Shown: positions 1-5,358, counted from the stretch's first letter. The stretch: 6,337 nucleotides of DNA from Chloroflexota bacterium (GCA_021812735.1 JAKAMV010000615.1:1-6337); one strand, 5' to 3'. Numbers and translations: made by a program. The notes: generated by a model not told the origin, from the letters alone.

Positions 1-28
1 CTGCCGGTCCAGACGGTCGGGCCCACGC

Positions 29-44
29 TCGGTCCCGGGACCGA
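29..44. repeat. 16-bp perfect palindrome
   Basis: The 16 bases TCGGTCCCGGGACCGA are their own reverse complement. The core GTCCCGGG recurs at 101-108 and 151-158 inside both copies of the neighbouring 36-bp repeat, so the palindrome may be a diverged member of the same repeat family. A dyad protein-binding site is also possible. There is no T-tract suited to a terminator beyond the short CCTTT at 46-50. Confidence 0.45.
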
Positions 45-85
45 TCCTTTCCATCCAGCGCTCGGGGCGCTACCTGGCGGTCCCT

Positions 86-171
86 GCTGCGCACACCAGC
101 GTCCCGGGCGATGGATGGTGGGAACCGGCACATCCGCTGCGCACACCAGCGTCCCGGGCGATGGATGGTGG
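86..171. repeat. Direct repeat, 36 bp identical, 50-bp period
   Basis: Bases 86-121 and 136-171 are identical over 36 positions (GCTGCGCACACCAGC ... GATGGATGGTGG) and are separated by 14 unlike bases. Each unit carries an imperfect dyad: CACCA near its left end pairs with TGGTG near its right end, around a CCCGGG core. The bases after the second copy resemble the spacer only with a one-base shift. A weaker look-alike (CCAGCG followed by a GGGGCG run) begins near 55. This looks like a local tandem duplication or a small repeat family, not a CRISPR array. Confidence 0.8.
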
Positions 172-244
172 AAGACGGTCGTGGGAGTCGGCTCCGAGGG
201 GTCTCTGGGCCGCGTCGCGGGGTGAGGGCCTGTCCCACCGCGCT

Positions 245-266
245 CACCACAGCGCGCGCTGTCGTG
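245..266. terminator. Hairpin downstream of the DinB gene
   Basis: A perfect 14-bp palindrome (ACAGCGCGCGCTGT, 249-262) extends, after one mismatch on each side, by CAC/GTG to 22 bp. It lies about 45 bases past the stop codon of the minus-strand DinB gene. There is no U-tract on either strand, so intrinsic termination is uncertain. A second short palindrome, GAGGCGCCTC at 302-311, overlaps the region just at the stop codon. Confidence 0.3.
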
Positions 267-309
267 GCGCGCGTCGGGCGCGCTGTCCCATGGCTCGCGG
301 CGAGGCGCC

Positions 310-825
310 TCAGCCCCAGAGGTCGATCTGCGGCAGTCCGGCGGCCCCGAGCGCCTCGTTCAGCTCGGCGCAGTGGTACACGTCGTGGCTGAACACCCGC
401 TGGATGACCCACCCACGCGTGTGGACCCAGTCCGGGCCGTAGTCGTCGCGGCGGATCTCCTCTGTGAGCATCTCGACCGTCCACCGGTCGAGGACGCTCT
501 CGACGATGCGGAACGTCGCATCGAGCGCCGCGACGAGGTCGGCGGCGCCGAGCGGATGATCGAGGTCCTCATCGCCCGGGCACACGTGCGCGGCATCGGT
601 GAACGACGTGGTCGCCGCGCCGCGCTCGCCCGCGAAGTCGCAGAGCCAGAAGACCCGCTGGCAGGCGAGATGGCCCACGGTCGCCCAGATCGGCCAGCGC
701 TCGGGCGACGGCCGGATCGCGAGCTGCTCGTCGGTCATCGTCGCGATCACGCCACGCAGCCGGCGGTCGTATTCGGGCCACACGCTGAAGGCGGGACGGA
801 TGGTCGTGTCGCTCATGGCGTCCAC
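310..825 (-). CDS. DinB-family putative metal-dependent protein
   Basis: A 171-residue protein of the DinB/YfiT-like four-helix-bundle superfamily. Members bind a divalent metal with three histidines; many are uncharacterised, others are thiol S-transferases or hydrolases. The triad is visible: H52 in the GHLACQ segment, then H147 and H151 in HDVYH near the C-terminus. Length is normal for the family. The predicted start is GTG at 825, preceded by a GGGGGAAGG Shine-Dalgarno-like stretch 10 bases away; an in-frame ATG at 816 (protein three residues shorter) is the alternative. The gene follows the OsmC gene by 39 bases on the same strand and is probably co-transcribed, which hints at a thiol or redox role, but substrate and reaction cannot be read from the sequence. 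The protein has no signal peptide and is likely cytoplasmic. Confidence 0.85.
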   Translation of the reverse strand: MDAMSDTTIRPAFSVWPEYDRRLRGVIATMTDEQLAIRPSPERWPIWATVGHLACQRVFWLCDFAGERGAATTSFTDAAHVCPGDEDLDHPLGAADLVAALDATFRIVESVLDRWTVEMLTEEIRRDDYGPDWVHTRGWVIQRVFSHDVYHCAELNEALGAAGLPQIDLWG

Positions 826-864
826 GGTACCGCGGCCTTCCCCCGGAAGCGAACGGCGGCGAGC

Positions 865-1275
865 CTACGCCGGGGAGCCGGCGCCGATGGCGCTGTCGAC
901 CCGGATGGCCGGCGGGTTCTCGAAATGCTTCTTCACGGCACACTGCTCCGCCGACCGGACGACCGCCTCGGTGTACCGCTCCGGGAAGCCCTCGGGCAGC
1001 TCGATCGTCACCTGGACGTCGACGACCATGCCGGTCCTGGGCTCCGTCCGCATACGCTGGACGAGGCGGATGCCGTCCGTCGGGATCCCGCGTTGCCGGC
1101 AGAAGCCTAGGACGTAGATGCCCGCGCAGGTCCCGATCGACGAGAGGAAGGTGAGGAAGGGGGTCGGGGCAGAGCCGAGGCCGCCGCCGGACGGCGGCTG
1201 GTCGGTGGGCACCACGAACGGCCCGAAATGGGCGTCGACGCGCGCGCCGCCCGGGAAGTCGATGACCATCTCCAT
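865..1275 (-). CDS. OsmC/Ohr-family protein
   Basis: A 136-residue OsmC-like protein. Members reduce organic or fatty-acid hydroperoxides with a reactive cysteine pair, working as cytoplasmic dimers. Both expected cysteines are present: C50 in the SSIGTCAGIYV helix and C112 in the EQCAVKKH helix, with PTPFLTFLSS before the first as is usual. C59 is extra. The start is ATG at 1275: it is preceded by GAAGGAGAC at 1293-1285, about 11 bases upstream, and gives the normal family length. The frame stays open to 1401, but that 42-residue extension is Pro/Arg/Thr-rich and unlike OsmC. The DinB gene follows 39 bases downstream. The division into OsmC, Ohr or the general YhfA-like branch is not resolved; the YhfA-like branch is a reasonable guess, so an exact peroxide substrate should not be assumed. 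Confidence 0.88.
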   Translation of the reverse strand: MEMVIDFPGGARVDAHFGPFVVPTDQPPSGGGLGSAPTPFLTFLSSIGTCAGIYVLGFCRQRGIPTDGIRLVQRMRTEPRTGMVVDVQVTIELPEGFPERYTEAVVRSAEQCAVKKHFENPPAIRVDSAIGAGSPA

Positions 1276-1395
1276 CGTGAGGATGTCTCCTTCGAAACGG
1301 GGAGGGGCGGCGGTCGACCGCCCCGGTGTCCAGCGGGCCCGTCGGCCGTCGGCAGTCGGTGTCGGCGGCCGTCCTCCGGCCGTCGCCCGGCTATC

Positions 1396-1430
1396 GGCCA
1401 CACTTTACTACATGCGCAAATACGCAACAT
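1396..1430. promoter_or_regulatory. AT-rich divergent control region with a dyad
   Basis: Bases 1401-1430 have only 12 G/C of 30, against a GC-rich surrounding. They lie between the leftward OsmC gene and the rightward winged-helix gene. TGCG at 1413-1416 and CGCA at 1423-1426 form a hyphenated inverted repeat with a 6-base gap, resembling dyads bound by ArsR-like winged-helix repressors. A convincing -35/-10 pair could not be fitted on either strand, so this is a candidate control region by composition and symmetry only. Confidence 0.35.
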
Positions 1431-1489
1431 CGCGACCGCGGCCGGCGGGCAGACGCCGGGTTGACACGACCCGGGACCATGGCCACGAC

Positions 1490-2509
1490 GTGACCGCCCG
1501 GCTGCTCCTCGAGCGTGGCCCGATCCTCGCCTTCCGCCGACGTGTCGGCGCGCTCGACGAGCGGTTGCCATCCGGGCCGGACTCCCTGCGGACGGCGGCC
1601 TGGGCCGGCCTCCAGGACAGCACGCCCCGCGCCGCCCTGCTGTCCATCCATGCTCGGGTCGCGGGGACGGACCCGTTCGCGTGGGAGGACTCCTCGCTGG
1701 TCCAGCTGTGGGGCCCGCGGTTCAGTGCGTACGTCGTCGCGGCCGTCGACCTCGCGGTCTTCTCGCTCGGGCGGCTGCCCGAGGACGGCCCGCGGCTTCG
1801 CCGGGCCCAGGAGACCGCCGACCGCCTGGACGTGTTCCTCGCCGGCCGCCGGATGCCGTTCGGCCAGGCAGGACGGGCGATGGGCGTGTCCCCGAACATG
1901 CTGCGGTACGGGGCGCCGACGGGCCGCGTGCTGATCCGGTGGGACGGCGCGCGGCAGCCCACGGTCTGGACCGTCCCGCCACCCGCTGTCGCGCCCCACG
2001 AGGCCCGGCTCGAGCTGGCGCGCCGGTATCTGCACGTGCTCGGACCCGGGACCCCCGCCGCGTTCGCCGAGTGGGGCGGGGTCCGGCCGCCGCGCGCCCG
2101 CACGGTCTTCGATGCCCTGGCACCGGAGCTCGTGCCCGTCCGCACGCCGATCGGTGACGCGTGGATCCTGGTCGCCGACGAGCCCGCACTCCGCGAGCCG
2201 CCTGCGCCGGCGGCGACCGCCCGGCTGCTCCCCAGCGGCGACGCGTTCTACCTGCTCCAGGGCAGCGACCGCGACCTCCTCGTGCCCGACGCGGCTCACC
2301 GGGGCGAGTTGTGGACGCCCCGCGTCTGGCCCGGCGCGCTCCTCGTTGGTGGAGAGGTCGTCGGGACCTGGCGACGCGCGCAGGAGTCCGTGACGCTCCA
2401 GCCCTGGCGCCGCCTATCACGAGCCGAGCGTGACGCCGTCGTGGAAGAGGCGGCGTCGCTGCCGCTGCCGGGTCCCCGCGGACCGATCGCGGTGACCTGG
2501 AAGGACTGA
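1490..2509 (+). CDS. HTH_42 winged-helix protein, YcaQ/AlkZ-related
   Basis: A 339-residue protein of the HTH_42 superfamily (tandem winged helices), which includes the DNA glycosylases AlkZ and YcaQ/AlkX that unhook alkylated or crosslinked bases; many bacterial members have no assigned function. Family-like stretches include AWAGLQDSTPRAALLSIHAR (residues 38-57), LVQLWGPRFSAYVV, the middle segment beginning LARRYLHVLGPGTPAAFAEW, and a C-terminal part ending in PIAVTWKD. The glycosylase motif is Q-x-Q or Q-x-D; the equivalent here reads Q42-D43-S44, so catalysis is doubtful. The start is uncertain: GTG at 1490 matches where the family-like sequence begins, but has only a weak ribosome binding site; an in-frame ATG at 1412 would add 26 basic residues. 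The gene stands alone, 138 bases before the next one. The family call is fairly sure, the function is not. Confidence 0.75.
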   Translation: MTARLLLERGPILAFRRRVGALDERLPSGPDSLRTAAWAGLQDSTPRAALLSIHARVAGTDPFAWEDSSLVQLWGPRFSAYVVAAVDLAVFSLGRLPEDGPRLRRAQETADRLDVFLAGRRMPFGQAGRAMGVSPNMLRYGAPTGRVLIRWDGARQPTVWTVPPPAVAPHEARLELARRYLHVLGPGTPAAFAEWGGVRPPRARTVFDALAPELVPVRTPIGDAWILVADEPALREPPAPAATARLLPSGDAFYLLQGSDRDLLVPDAAHRGELWTPRVWPGALLVGGEVVGTWRRAQESVTLQPWRRLSRAERDAVVEEAASLPLPGPRGPIAVTWKD

Positions 2510-2523
2510 CGGCGGGCCGTCAG
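2506..2523 (+). terminator. Hairpin overlapping the stop codon
   Basis: CTGACGGC (2506-2513) and GCCGTCAG (2516-2523) are perfect reverse complements around a 2-base loop; in RNA this would be a 7-bp stem with a 4-base loop. The TGA stop of the winged-helix gene (2507-2509) sits inside the left arm. No U-tract follows, so it may be a GC-type terminator or a 3'-end protecting structure. Confidence 0.45.
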
Positions 2524-2571
2524 CCAGCCTCGCCCGCCACCGGTCGACGTCCTCGTTCGGCGCCGGCTGGA

Positions 2572-2589
2572 TGTCAAAGATAGTTGACA
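2572..2589. promoter_or_regulatory. Operator 1: TGTCAA-N6-TTGACA
   Basis: TGTCAA (2572-2577) and TTGACA (2584-2589) form a perfect 6-bp inverted repeat around a 6-base spacer (AGATAG). The right arm is also the predicted -35 hexamer, so a bound protein would block RNA polymerase. The same arrangement, with the same arm sequence and spacer length, recurs 46 bases downstream. The likely ligand is the XRE-type regulator encoded as the second gene of this operon (inference from position and symmetry). Confidence 0.75.
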
Positions 2590-2605
2590 CCGTGTTGGCT
2601 ATCTT
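2577..2605. promoter_or_regulatory. Imperfect 29-bp dyad centred on the promoter spacer
   Basis: AAGATAG (2577-2583) pairs with CTATCTT (2599-2605), and inside it ACAC (2587-2590) pairs with GTGT (2592-2595), all about one axis at base 2591. Eleven of fourteen positions per arm are complementary. The dyad overlaps operator 1 and lies between the -35 and -10 boxes, so it could be a second regulator's site or an alternative site for the same one. It might also be a coincidence. Confidence 0.4.
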
Positions 2606-2612
2606 GTACATT
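2584..2612 (+). promoter_or_regulatory. Predicted sigma-70-type promoter
   Basis: A consensus -35 TTGACA (2584-2589) is followed after 17 bases by TACATT (2607-2612), four of six matches to TATAAT. Transcription would start near 2618-2620, giving a leader of about 30 bases. The stretch 2571-2636 has 27 G/C of 66, much lower than the flanking genes, which supports a real control region. Confidence 0.65.
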
Positions 2613-2616
2613 GCCG

Positions 2617-2636
2617 ATGTCAACGATGTTTGACAT
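2617..2636. promoter_or_regulatory. Operator 2: ATGTCAA-N6-TTGACAT
   Basis: ATGTCAA (2617-2623) and TTGACAT (2630-2636) are a perfect 7-bp inverted repeat with a 6-base spacer (CGATGT). Its arms match operator 1, and both spacers contain GAT at the same position. It begins at the predicted transcription start and ends one base before the Shine-Dalgarno GGGAG (2637-2641). Bound protein could block promoter escape; in the RNA the same bases could form a small hairpin just ahead of the ribosome binding site. Confidence 0.75.
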
Positions 2637-2647
2637 GGGAGACGCCG

Positions 2648-3076
2648 ATGGCATTCCTGGAGAAGAGCAACTGGGTGGTGATCGTCGTCGCCGTGCCGAC
2701 GCTCATCGTGTACCTGGCCCTGGTCGTGCCGCAGGTGCTCGGCAAGCCGATCGCCGAGGTCGCCTGGGTCCAGCCGATGATCCTCGCCATCGTCGGCTTC
2801 ATCGTGGCCAACGTCCTGGGCAACGTCGTGGCCGCGGCCTCGAACCCGGGCGAGGCGGACAGGAACGACGAGCGCGACAGGGAGATCGACCGTGTCGGTG
2901 AGCGGATCGGCAACTGGCTGATCGCCGCCGGCTCGATCGCCGCGCTCGTGCTGGCGATGGCCATGGCCGACCAGTTCTGGATCGCCAACGCGATCTACCT
3001 GGGGGGCATGGCGGGAGCGATCCTGAGCTCCACCACCAAGATCGCGGCCTACCACGGGCCGTTCCAGCGATGGTGA
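2648..3076 (+). CDS. Four-helix membrane protein paired with XRE regulator
   Basis: A 142-residue integral membrane protein, not assigned to a family with certainty. Hydrophobic segments lie at about residues 9-28, 41-64, 90-107 and 110-130. A strongly charged loop (66-88, containing D74-E-R-D and several arginines) separates the second and third; by the positive-inside rule both ends and this loop face the cytoplasm. The layout and the DERD-type loop recall DUF2178-like membrane proteins that are often encoded beside small XRE regulators, but this resemblance is from memory only. The start is ATG at 2648, with GGGAG six bases upstream; an in-frame upstream ATG at 2630 lies within operator 2 and is less likely. 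Its last seven bases overlap the regulator gene, so translation is probably coupled. No catalytic motif is visible. It may sense a membrane signal or restrain the regulator, which is inference. Confidence 0.75.
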   Translation: MAFLEKSNWVVIVVAVPTLIVYLALVVPQVLGKPIAEVAWVQPMILAIVGFIVANVLGNVVAAASNPGEADRNDERDREIDRVGERIGNWLIAAGSIAALVLAMAMADQFWIANAIYLGGMAGAILSSTTKIAAYHGPFQRW

Positions 3077-3294
3077 GGCCGACGCTCGTCACCAACTCGA
3101 TCCGCTCGCTGCGGTTCGCCAGCGGCGAGATGACCCAGGCGGACCTGGCCGAGCGAGTCGGGGTGACCCGCCAGACGATCATCGCAATCGAGCAGGGCAA
3201 GTACTCGCCCACGCTCGAGATGGCCTTCCGTATCGCCCGGGTCTTCCGCGTGCCGCTCGACGAGGTCTTCCAGTACTCGGACGACCAGGCATGA
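3070..3294 (+). CDS. Small XRE/Cro-type HTH transcriptional regulator
   Basis: A 74-residue protein that is almost entirely one XRE/Cro-type helix-turn-helix domain. The motif is clear: MTQADLAERVGVTRQTIIAI (residues 21-40) followed by EQGKYSPTLEMAFRIARVF (41-59) and VPLDEVF (61-67). It resembles the YgzD/YozG type of stand-alone regulator, with no sensor or oligomerisation domain beyond the HTH. The start ATG (3070) overlaps the stop of the membrane-protein gene (TGA 3074-3076); there is no strong Shine-Dalgarno sequence, so re-initiation or coupling is likely. XRE proteins usually bind as dimers to inverted repeats, so the two TGTCAA-N6-TTGACA sites at the head of the operon are its natural candidate targets, giving negative autoregulation. 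A membrane protein plus small XRE pair is a common bacterial arrangement. The family assignment is secure; targets are inferred. Confidence 0.92.
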   Translation: MVRPTLVTNSIRSLRFASGEMTQADLAERVGVTRQTIIAIEQGKYSPTLEMAFRIARVFRVPLDEVFQYSDDQA

Positions 3295-3362
3295 CCAGCC
3301 GAACACCAGCCCCGGCGCCCGCCGGACCCCGCAACCAGCCTCACACCGATCAGGAGGACACC

Positions 3363-3836
3363 ATGTCTGCAGCCACGCCCTCGACGAAGACCCCGTCCCT
3401 GCCACCGCGCTGGTTCATCCGCTCGTTCTGGGTGGGGCAGCGGGCCGTCTACTCCCTGACACGCGGCCGGCTCGGCCTCCGCCATGCGACCGAGACGCGG
3501 TGGGGGATGATGCGCCTGCGGACGATCGGGCGCCGCACCGGCGAGGAGCGGATCGCCATCCTCGGCTACTTCGAGGATGGCCCGGACCTCGTCACCATGG
3601 CCATGAACGGCTGGGGCGATCCCGAGCCCGCCTGGTGGCTCAACCTGCAGGCGCATCCCGACGTGACGGTCGATCTGCCGGGTGGGTCGCGGGCCGTCCG
3701 CGGCCGGGCCGCGAGCGCCGAGGAGCGCCCCCGCCTGTGGGCCCGGTGGGCCGTCTACGACAAGGATCTCGACGCCTTTGCTGCCCGGCGCTCACGCGAG
3801 ACCGCGGTCGTCATCCTGTCGCCCCGACCCGAGTAG
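3363..3836 (+). CDS. Ddn-like deazaflavin (F420)-dependent nitroreductase family
   Basis: A 157-residue protein of the F420H2-dependent nitroreductase/quinone-reductase family (the split-barrel group that includes mycobacterial Ddn). Family features are visible in order: the MRLRTIGRRTGEER segment (50-63), where the RxTG turn is expected to contact the cofactor phosphate; the TMAMNGWGD strand and loop (78-86); PAWWLNLQAHPDV (89-101), the hallmark of the family; and the C-terminal ERPRLWARW helix. An F420 requirement implies that the host makes F420, as Actinomycetota and some Chloroflexota do. The start at 3363 is chosen for the AGGAGG at 3352-3357, five bases away. An in-frame ATG at 3291 overlaps the regulator's stop as ATGA and would add 24 Pro/Thr-rich residues. 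No separate promoter is evident in the 68-base gap, so it may be the third gene of the XRE operon. Substrate unknown. Confidence 0.85.
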   Translation: MSAATPSTKTPSLPPRWFIRSFWVGQRAVYSLTRGRLGLRHATETRWGMMRLRTIGRRTGEERIAILGYFEDGPDLVTMAMNGWGDPEPAWWLNLQAHPDVTVDLPGGSRAVRGRAASAEERPRLWARWAVYDKDLDAFAARRSRETAVVILSPRPE

Positions 3837-3850
3837 AGGTCTGATGACCC

Positions 3851-3872
3851 CCGGGCGGCGTGGTGAGCCCGG
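3851..3872. terminator. Hairpin between convergent genes
   Basis: CCGGGC (3851-3856) and GCCCGG (3867-3872) are perfect reverse complements around a 10-base loop. The hairpin fills the 39-base gap between the nitroreductase stop (3836) and the minus-strand DUF1801 stop (3876), the usual place for a bidirectional terminator. No T-tract follows on either strand. Confidence 0.45.
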
Positions 3873-3875
3873 TCC

Positions 3876-4352
3876 TCAGCTCGCCGCCTTCTTCACGAGC
3901 TCGCTGATCCTCGCCTCGTCGGCGGGGGTCAGCTCCGTCAGCGCGAAGGCGACCGGCCACATGGTGCCGTCGTCGACCTGCGCGTCCGGCTGGAAGCCGA
4001 AGGTCGCGTACCTCACCTTGAACTTCGACGCGGCCTGGAAGAAGCAGATCACCTTGCCGTCCATTGCGTACGCCGGCATCCCATACCAGGTCCGCGGCGA
4101 GAGGGACGGTGCGCTGGCCATCACGATCGCGTGGATCCGCTGGGCCATGGCGCGATCGGGCTCGGGCATCTCGGCGATCTTCGCGAGTAGCTCGCCCTCG
4201 CCGTCCGCCTTGTCGGCGCGCTTGCCGCGGCGCGCGGCCGCCTTCATCTCCCGGGCGCGCTCCTTCATCGCGGCCCGTTCATCGTCCGTCCATCCCTCGA
4301 CCGGCTCGTCCATCGCGGTGGTGTCGCTGGTCGTCTTCTGCGTGGCCTTCAT
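3876..4352 (-). CDS. DUF1801 (YdhG-like) domain protein
   Basis: A 158-residue protein with a C-terminal DUF1801 domain (about residues 60-158), the fold also found in YdhG/FrataxinX-type proposed iron chaperones. Characteristic segments are PRTWYGMPAYAMDGKVICFF, KFKVRYATFGF and MWPVAFALTELTPADEARI, ending in a basic LVKKAAS tail. The first 60 residues are a charged, Lys/Arg/Glu-rich stretch likely to be helical or disordered. The ATG at 4352 is well supported: AAAGGAG lies eight bases upstream. It is the last gene of the AraC-VOC-DUF1801 series, 38 bases after the VOC stop. Homologues commonly occur near VOC and stress genes, but no biochemical role is established for most; an iron role should be treated as a hint only. 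Confidence 0.87.
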   Translation of the reverse strand: MKATQKTTSDTTAMDEPVEGWTDDERAAMKERAREMKAAARRGKRADKADGEGELLAKIAEMPEPDRAMAQRIHAIVMASAPSLSPRTWYGMPAYAMDGKVICFFQAASKFKVRYATFGFQPDAQVDDGTMWPVAFALTELTPADEARISELVKKAAS

Positions 4353-4390
4353 GGCAGGTACTCCTTTGCGCCGGTGGACAGGGTCGGGAG

Positions 4391-4804
4391 TCAGCGGCGT
4401 GGCTGGCTGATCCGGACCAGGTTCCCGGCCGGGTCGCGGAAGGCGCAGTCCCGGACGCCGTAGGGCTGGTCCATCGGCTCCTGGACCACCTCGGCGCCGG
4501 TCGCCTGCACGCGCTCGAAGGCCGCGTCGACATCGGCGGTCGTCAGCACCAGCCGCCCGAGGAGGCCCTTGGCGAGCAGGTCGCCGAGCGCCGTCCGGTC
4601 CACCGGGGAGATGCCGGGGTCGGCGGCCGGGGGCTCGAGCACCACGCTGACGTCGGGCTGCGAGGGCGACCCCAGGGTCACCCAGCGCATGCCGTACGCG
4701 CTGACGTCGTTGCGGACCTCGAAGCCCAGCGCGTCGCGGTAGAACGCGATCGCCGTGTCATGGTCGTCGACCGAGAGGAAGCAGTTCTGCAGCGAGATGT
4801 CCAT
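4391..4804 (-). CDS. VOC-family (glyoxalase/bleomycin-resistance-like) protein
   Basis: A 137-residue vicinal-oxygen-chelate fold protein with two beta-alpha-beta-beta-beta modules. Module 1 contains LQNCFLSVDDHDTAIAFYRD and ALGFEVRND (about 5-32); module 2 contains LVLTTADVDAAFERVQATGA and ends in the typical FRDPAGNLVRISQP (about 121-135). Members include glyoxalases, extradiol dioxygenases and antibiotic-binding resistance proteins, normally using a metal held by His, Gln or Glu. Q6 sits where the first ligand is expected, but the usual C-terminal Glu is not obvious in GNLVRIS, so metal binding is uncertain. The start is ATG at 4804, ten bases after the AraC stop codon with no strong ribosome binding site, suggesting coupling to the upstream regulator. 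AraC-VOC gene pairs of this kind are frequent. Substrate unknown. Confidence 0.88.
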   Translation of the reverse strand: MDISLQNCFLSVDDHDTAIAFYRDALGFEVRNDVSAYGMRWVTLGSPSQPDVSVVLEPPAADPGISPVDRTALGDLLAKGLLGRLVLTTADVDAAFERVQATGAEVVQEPMDQPYGVRDCAFRDPAGNLVRISQPRR

Positions 4805-4814
4805 GCGCCCGAGA

Positions 4815-5231
<417 letters not shown>

Positions 5232-5252
5232 GGCGGGCACCATACCAGCCCG

Positions 5253-5279
5253 GCTGCCGGATGCCCGGACGGTGGCAGC
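5253..5279. promoter_or_regulatory. Inverted repeat upstream of the AraC gene
   Basis: GCTGCC (5253-5258) and GGCAGC (5274-5279) are perfect complements around 15 bases, in the 127-base gap between the M24 stop and the AraC start. It lies where an autoregulatory operator or the leader of the AraC transcript would be. No -35/-10 boxes are recognisable here. AraC proteins more often bind direct repeats, so the assignment is tentative. Confidence 0.25.
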
Positions 5280-5300
5280 GCCCGCCGCGAAGAAGGGCCC

Positions 5301-5358
5301 GGGCGGCCGGCACGACCGCCTCTCCGCGCGGCTCCCGACGCCGGCCGGCCGGCCGCCC
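5301..5358 (-). terminator. Long GC hairpin after the M24 gene
   Basis: GGGCGGCCGGC (5301-5311) and GCCGGCCGCCC (5348-5358) are perfect 11-bp complements with a 36-base loop. The right arm directly adjoins the M24 stop codon (5359-5361), so on the minus strand the structure begins immediately after the gene. A short TTCTTC follows the left arm. The right arm is part of a GGCC tandem run, so chance pairing is possible. Confidence 0.45.

Larger units (their letters stand above)
1..309. other. Gene-poor region with repeats and palindromes
   Basis: No supported gene was found in these 309 bases. All three forward frames stay open for long stretches, as is common at this G+C content, and none has a recognisable protein motif or a good ribosome binding site. 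The 50-bp repeat period is not a multiple of three, so the two repeat copies would be read in different frames, which argues against coding. The region holds a 16-bp palindrome, a 36-bp direct repeat and hairpins just past the end of the DinB gene. The left edge could contain the tail of a gene starting outside the window; I cannot exclude that. Confidence 0.5.

Noticed and set aside
86..171. Possible CRISPR array
   Set aside because: Only two full units, a 14-base gap instead of a normal spacer, and no cas genes in the window.
1..222. Tail of a plus-strand gene entering from the left edge
   Set aside because: Frames are open but show no protein motif, and the 50-bp repeat period breaks any single reading frame; kept only as a remote possibility.
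373..1110. Long plus-strand open frame opposite DinB and OsmC
   Set aside because: It is Arg/Asp/Ala-rich with no family motifs, and mirrors two well-supported genes on the other strand; such shadows are common at high G+C.
1276..1401. N-terminal extension of the OsmC protein
   Set aside because: The added 42 residues are low complexity, and a strong ribosome binding site sits just ahead of the ATG at 1275.
1461..1489. TTGACA at 1461-1466 as a promoter -35 box for the winged-helix gene
   Set aside because: No acceptable -10 box lies 16-18 bases downstream, and transcription would start at or past the chosen start codon.
1391..2299. 302-codon minus-strand open frame opposite the winged-helix gene
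   Set aside because: Composition is Arg/Gly/Pro-rich with no recognisable domain, while the plus strand encodes a clear HTH_42 protein.
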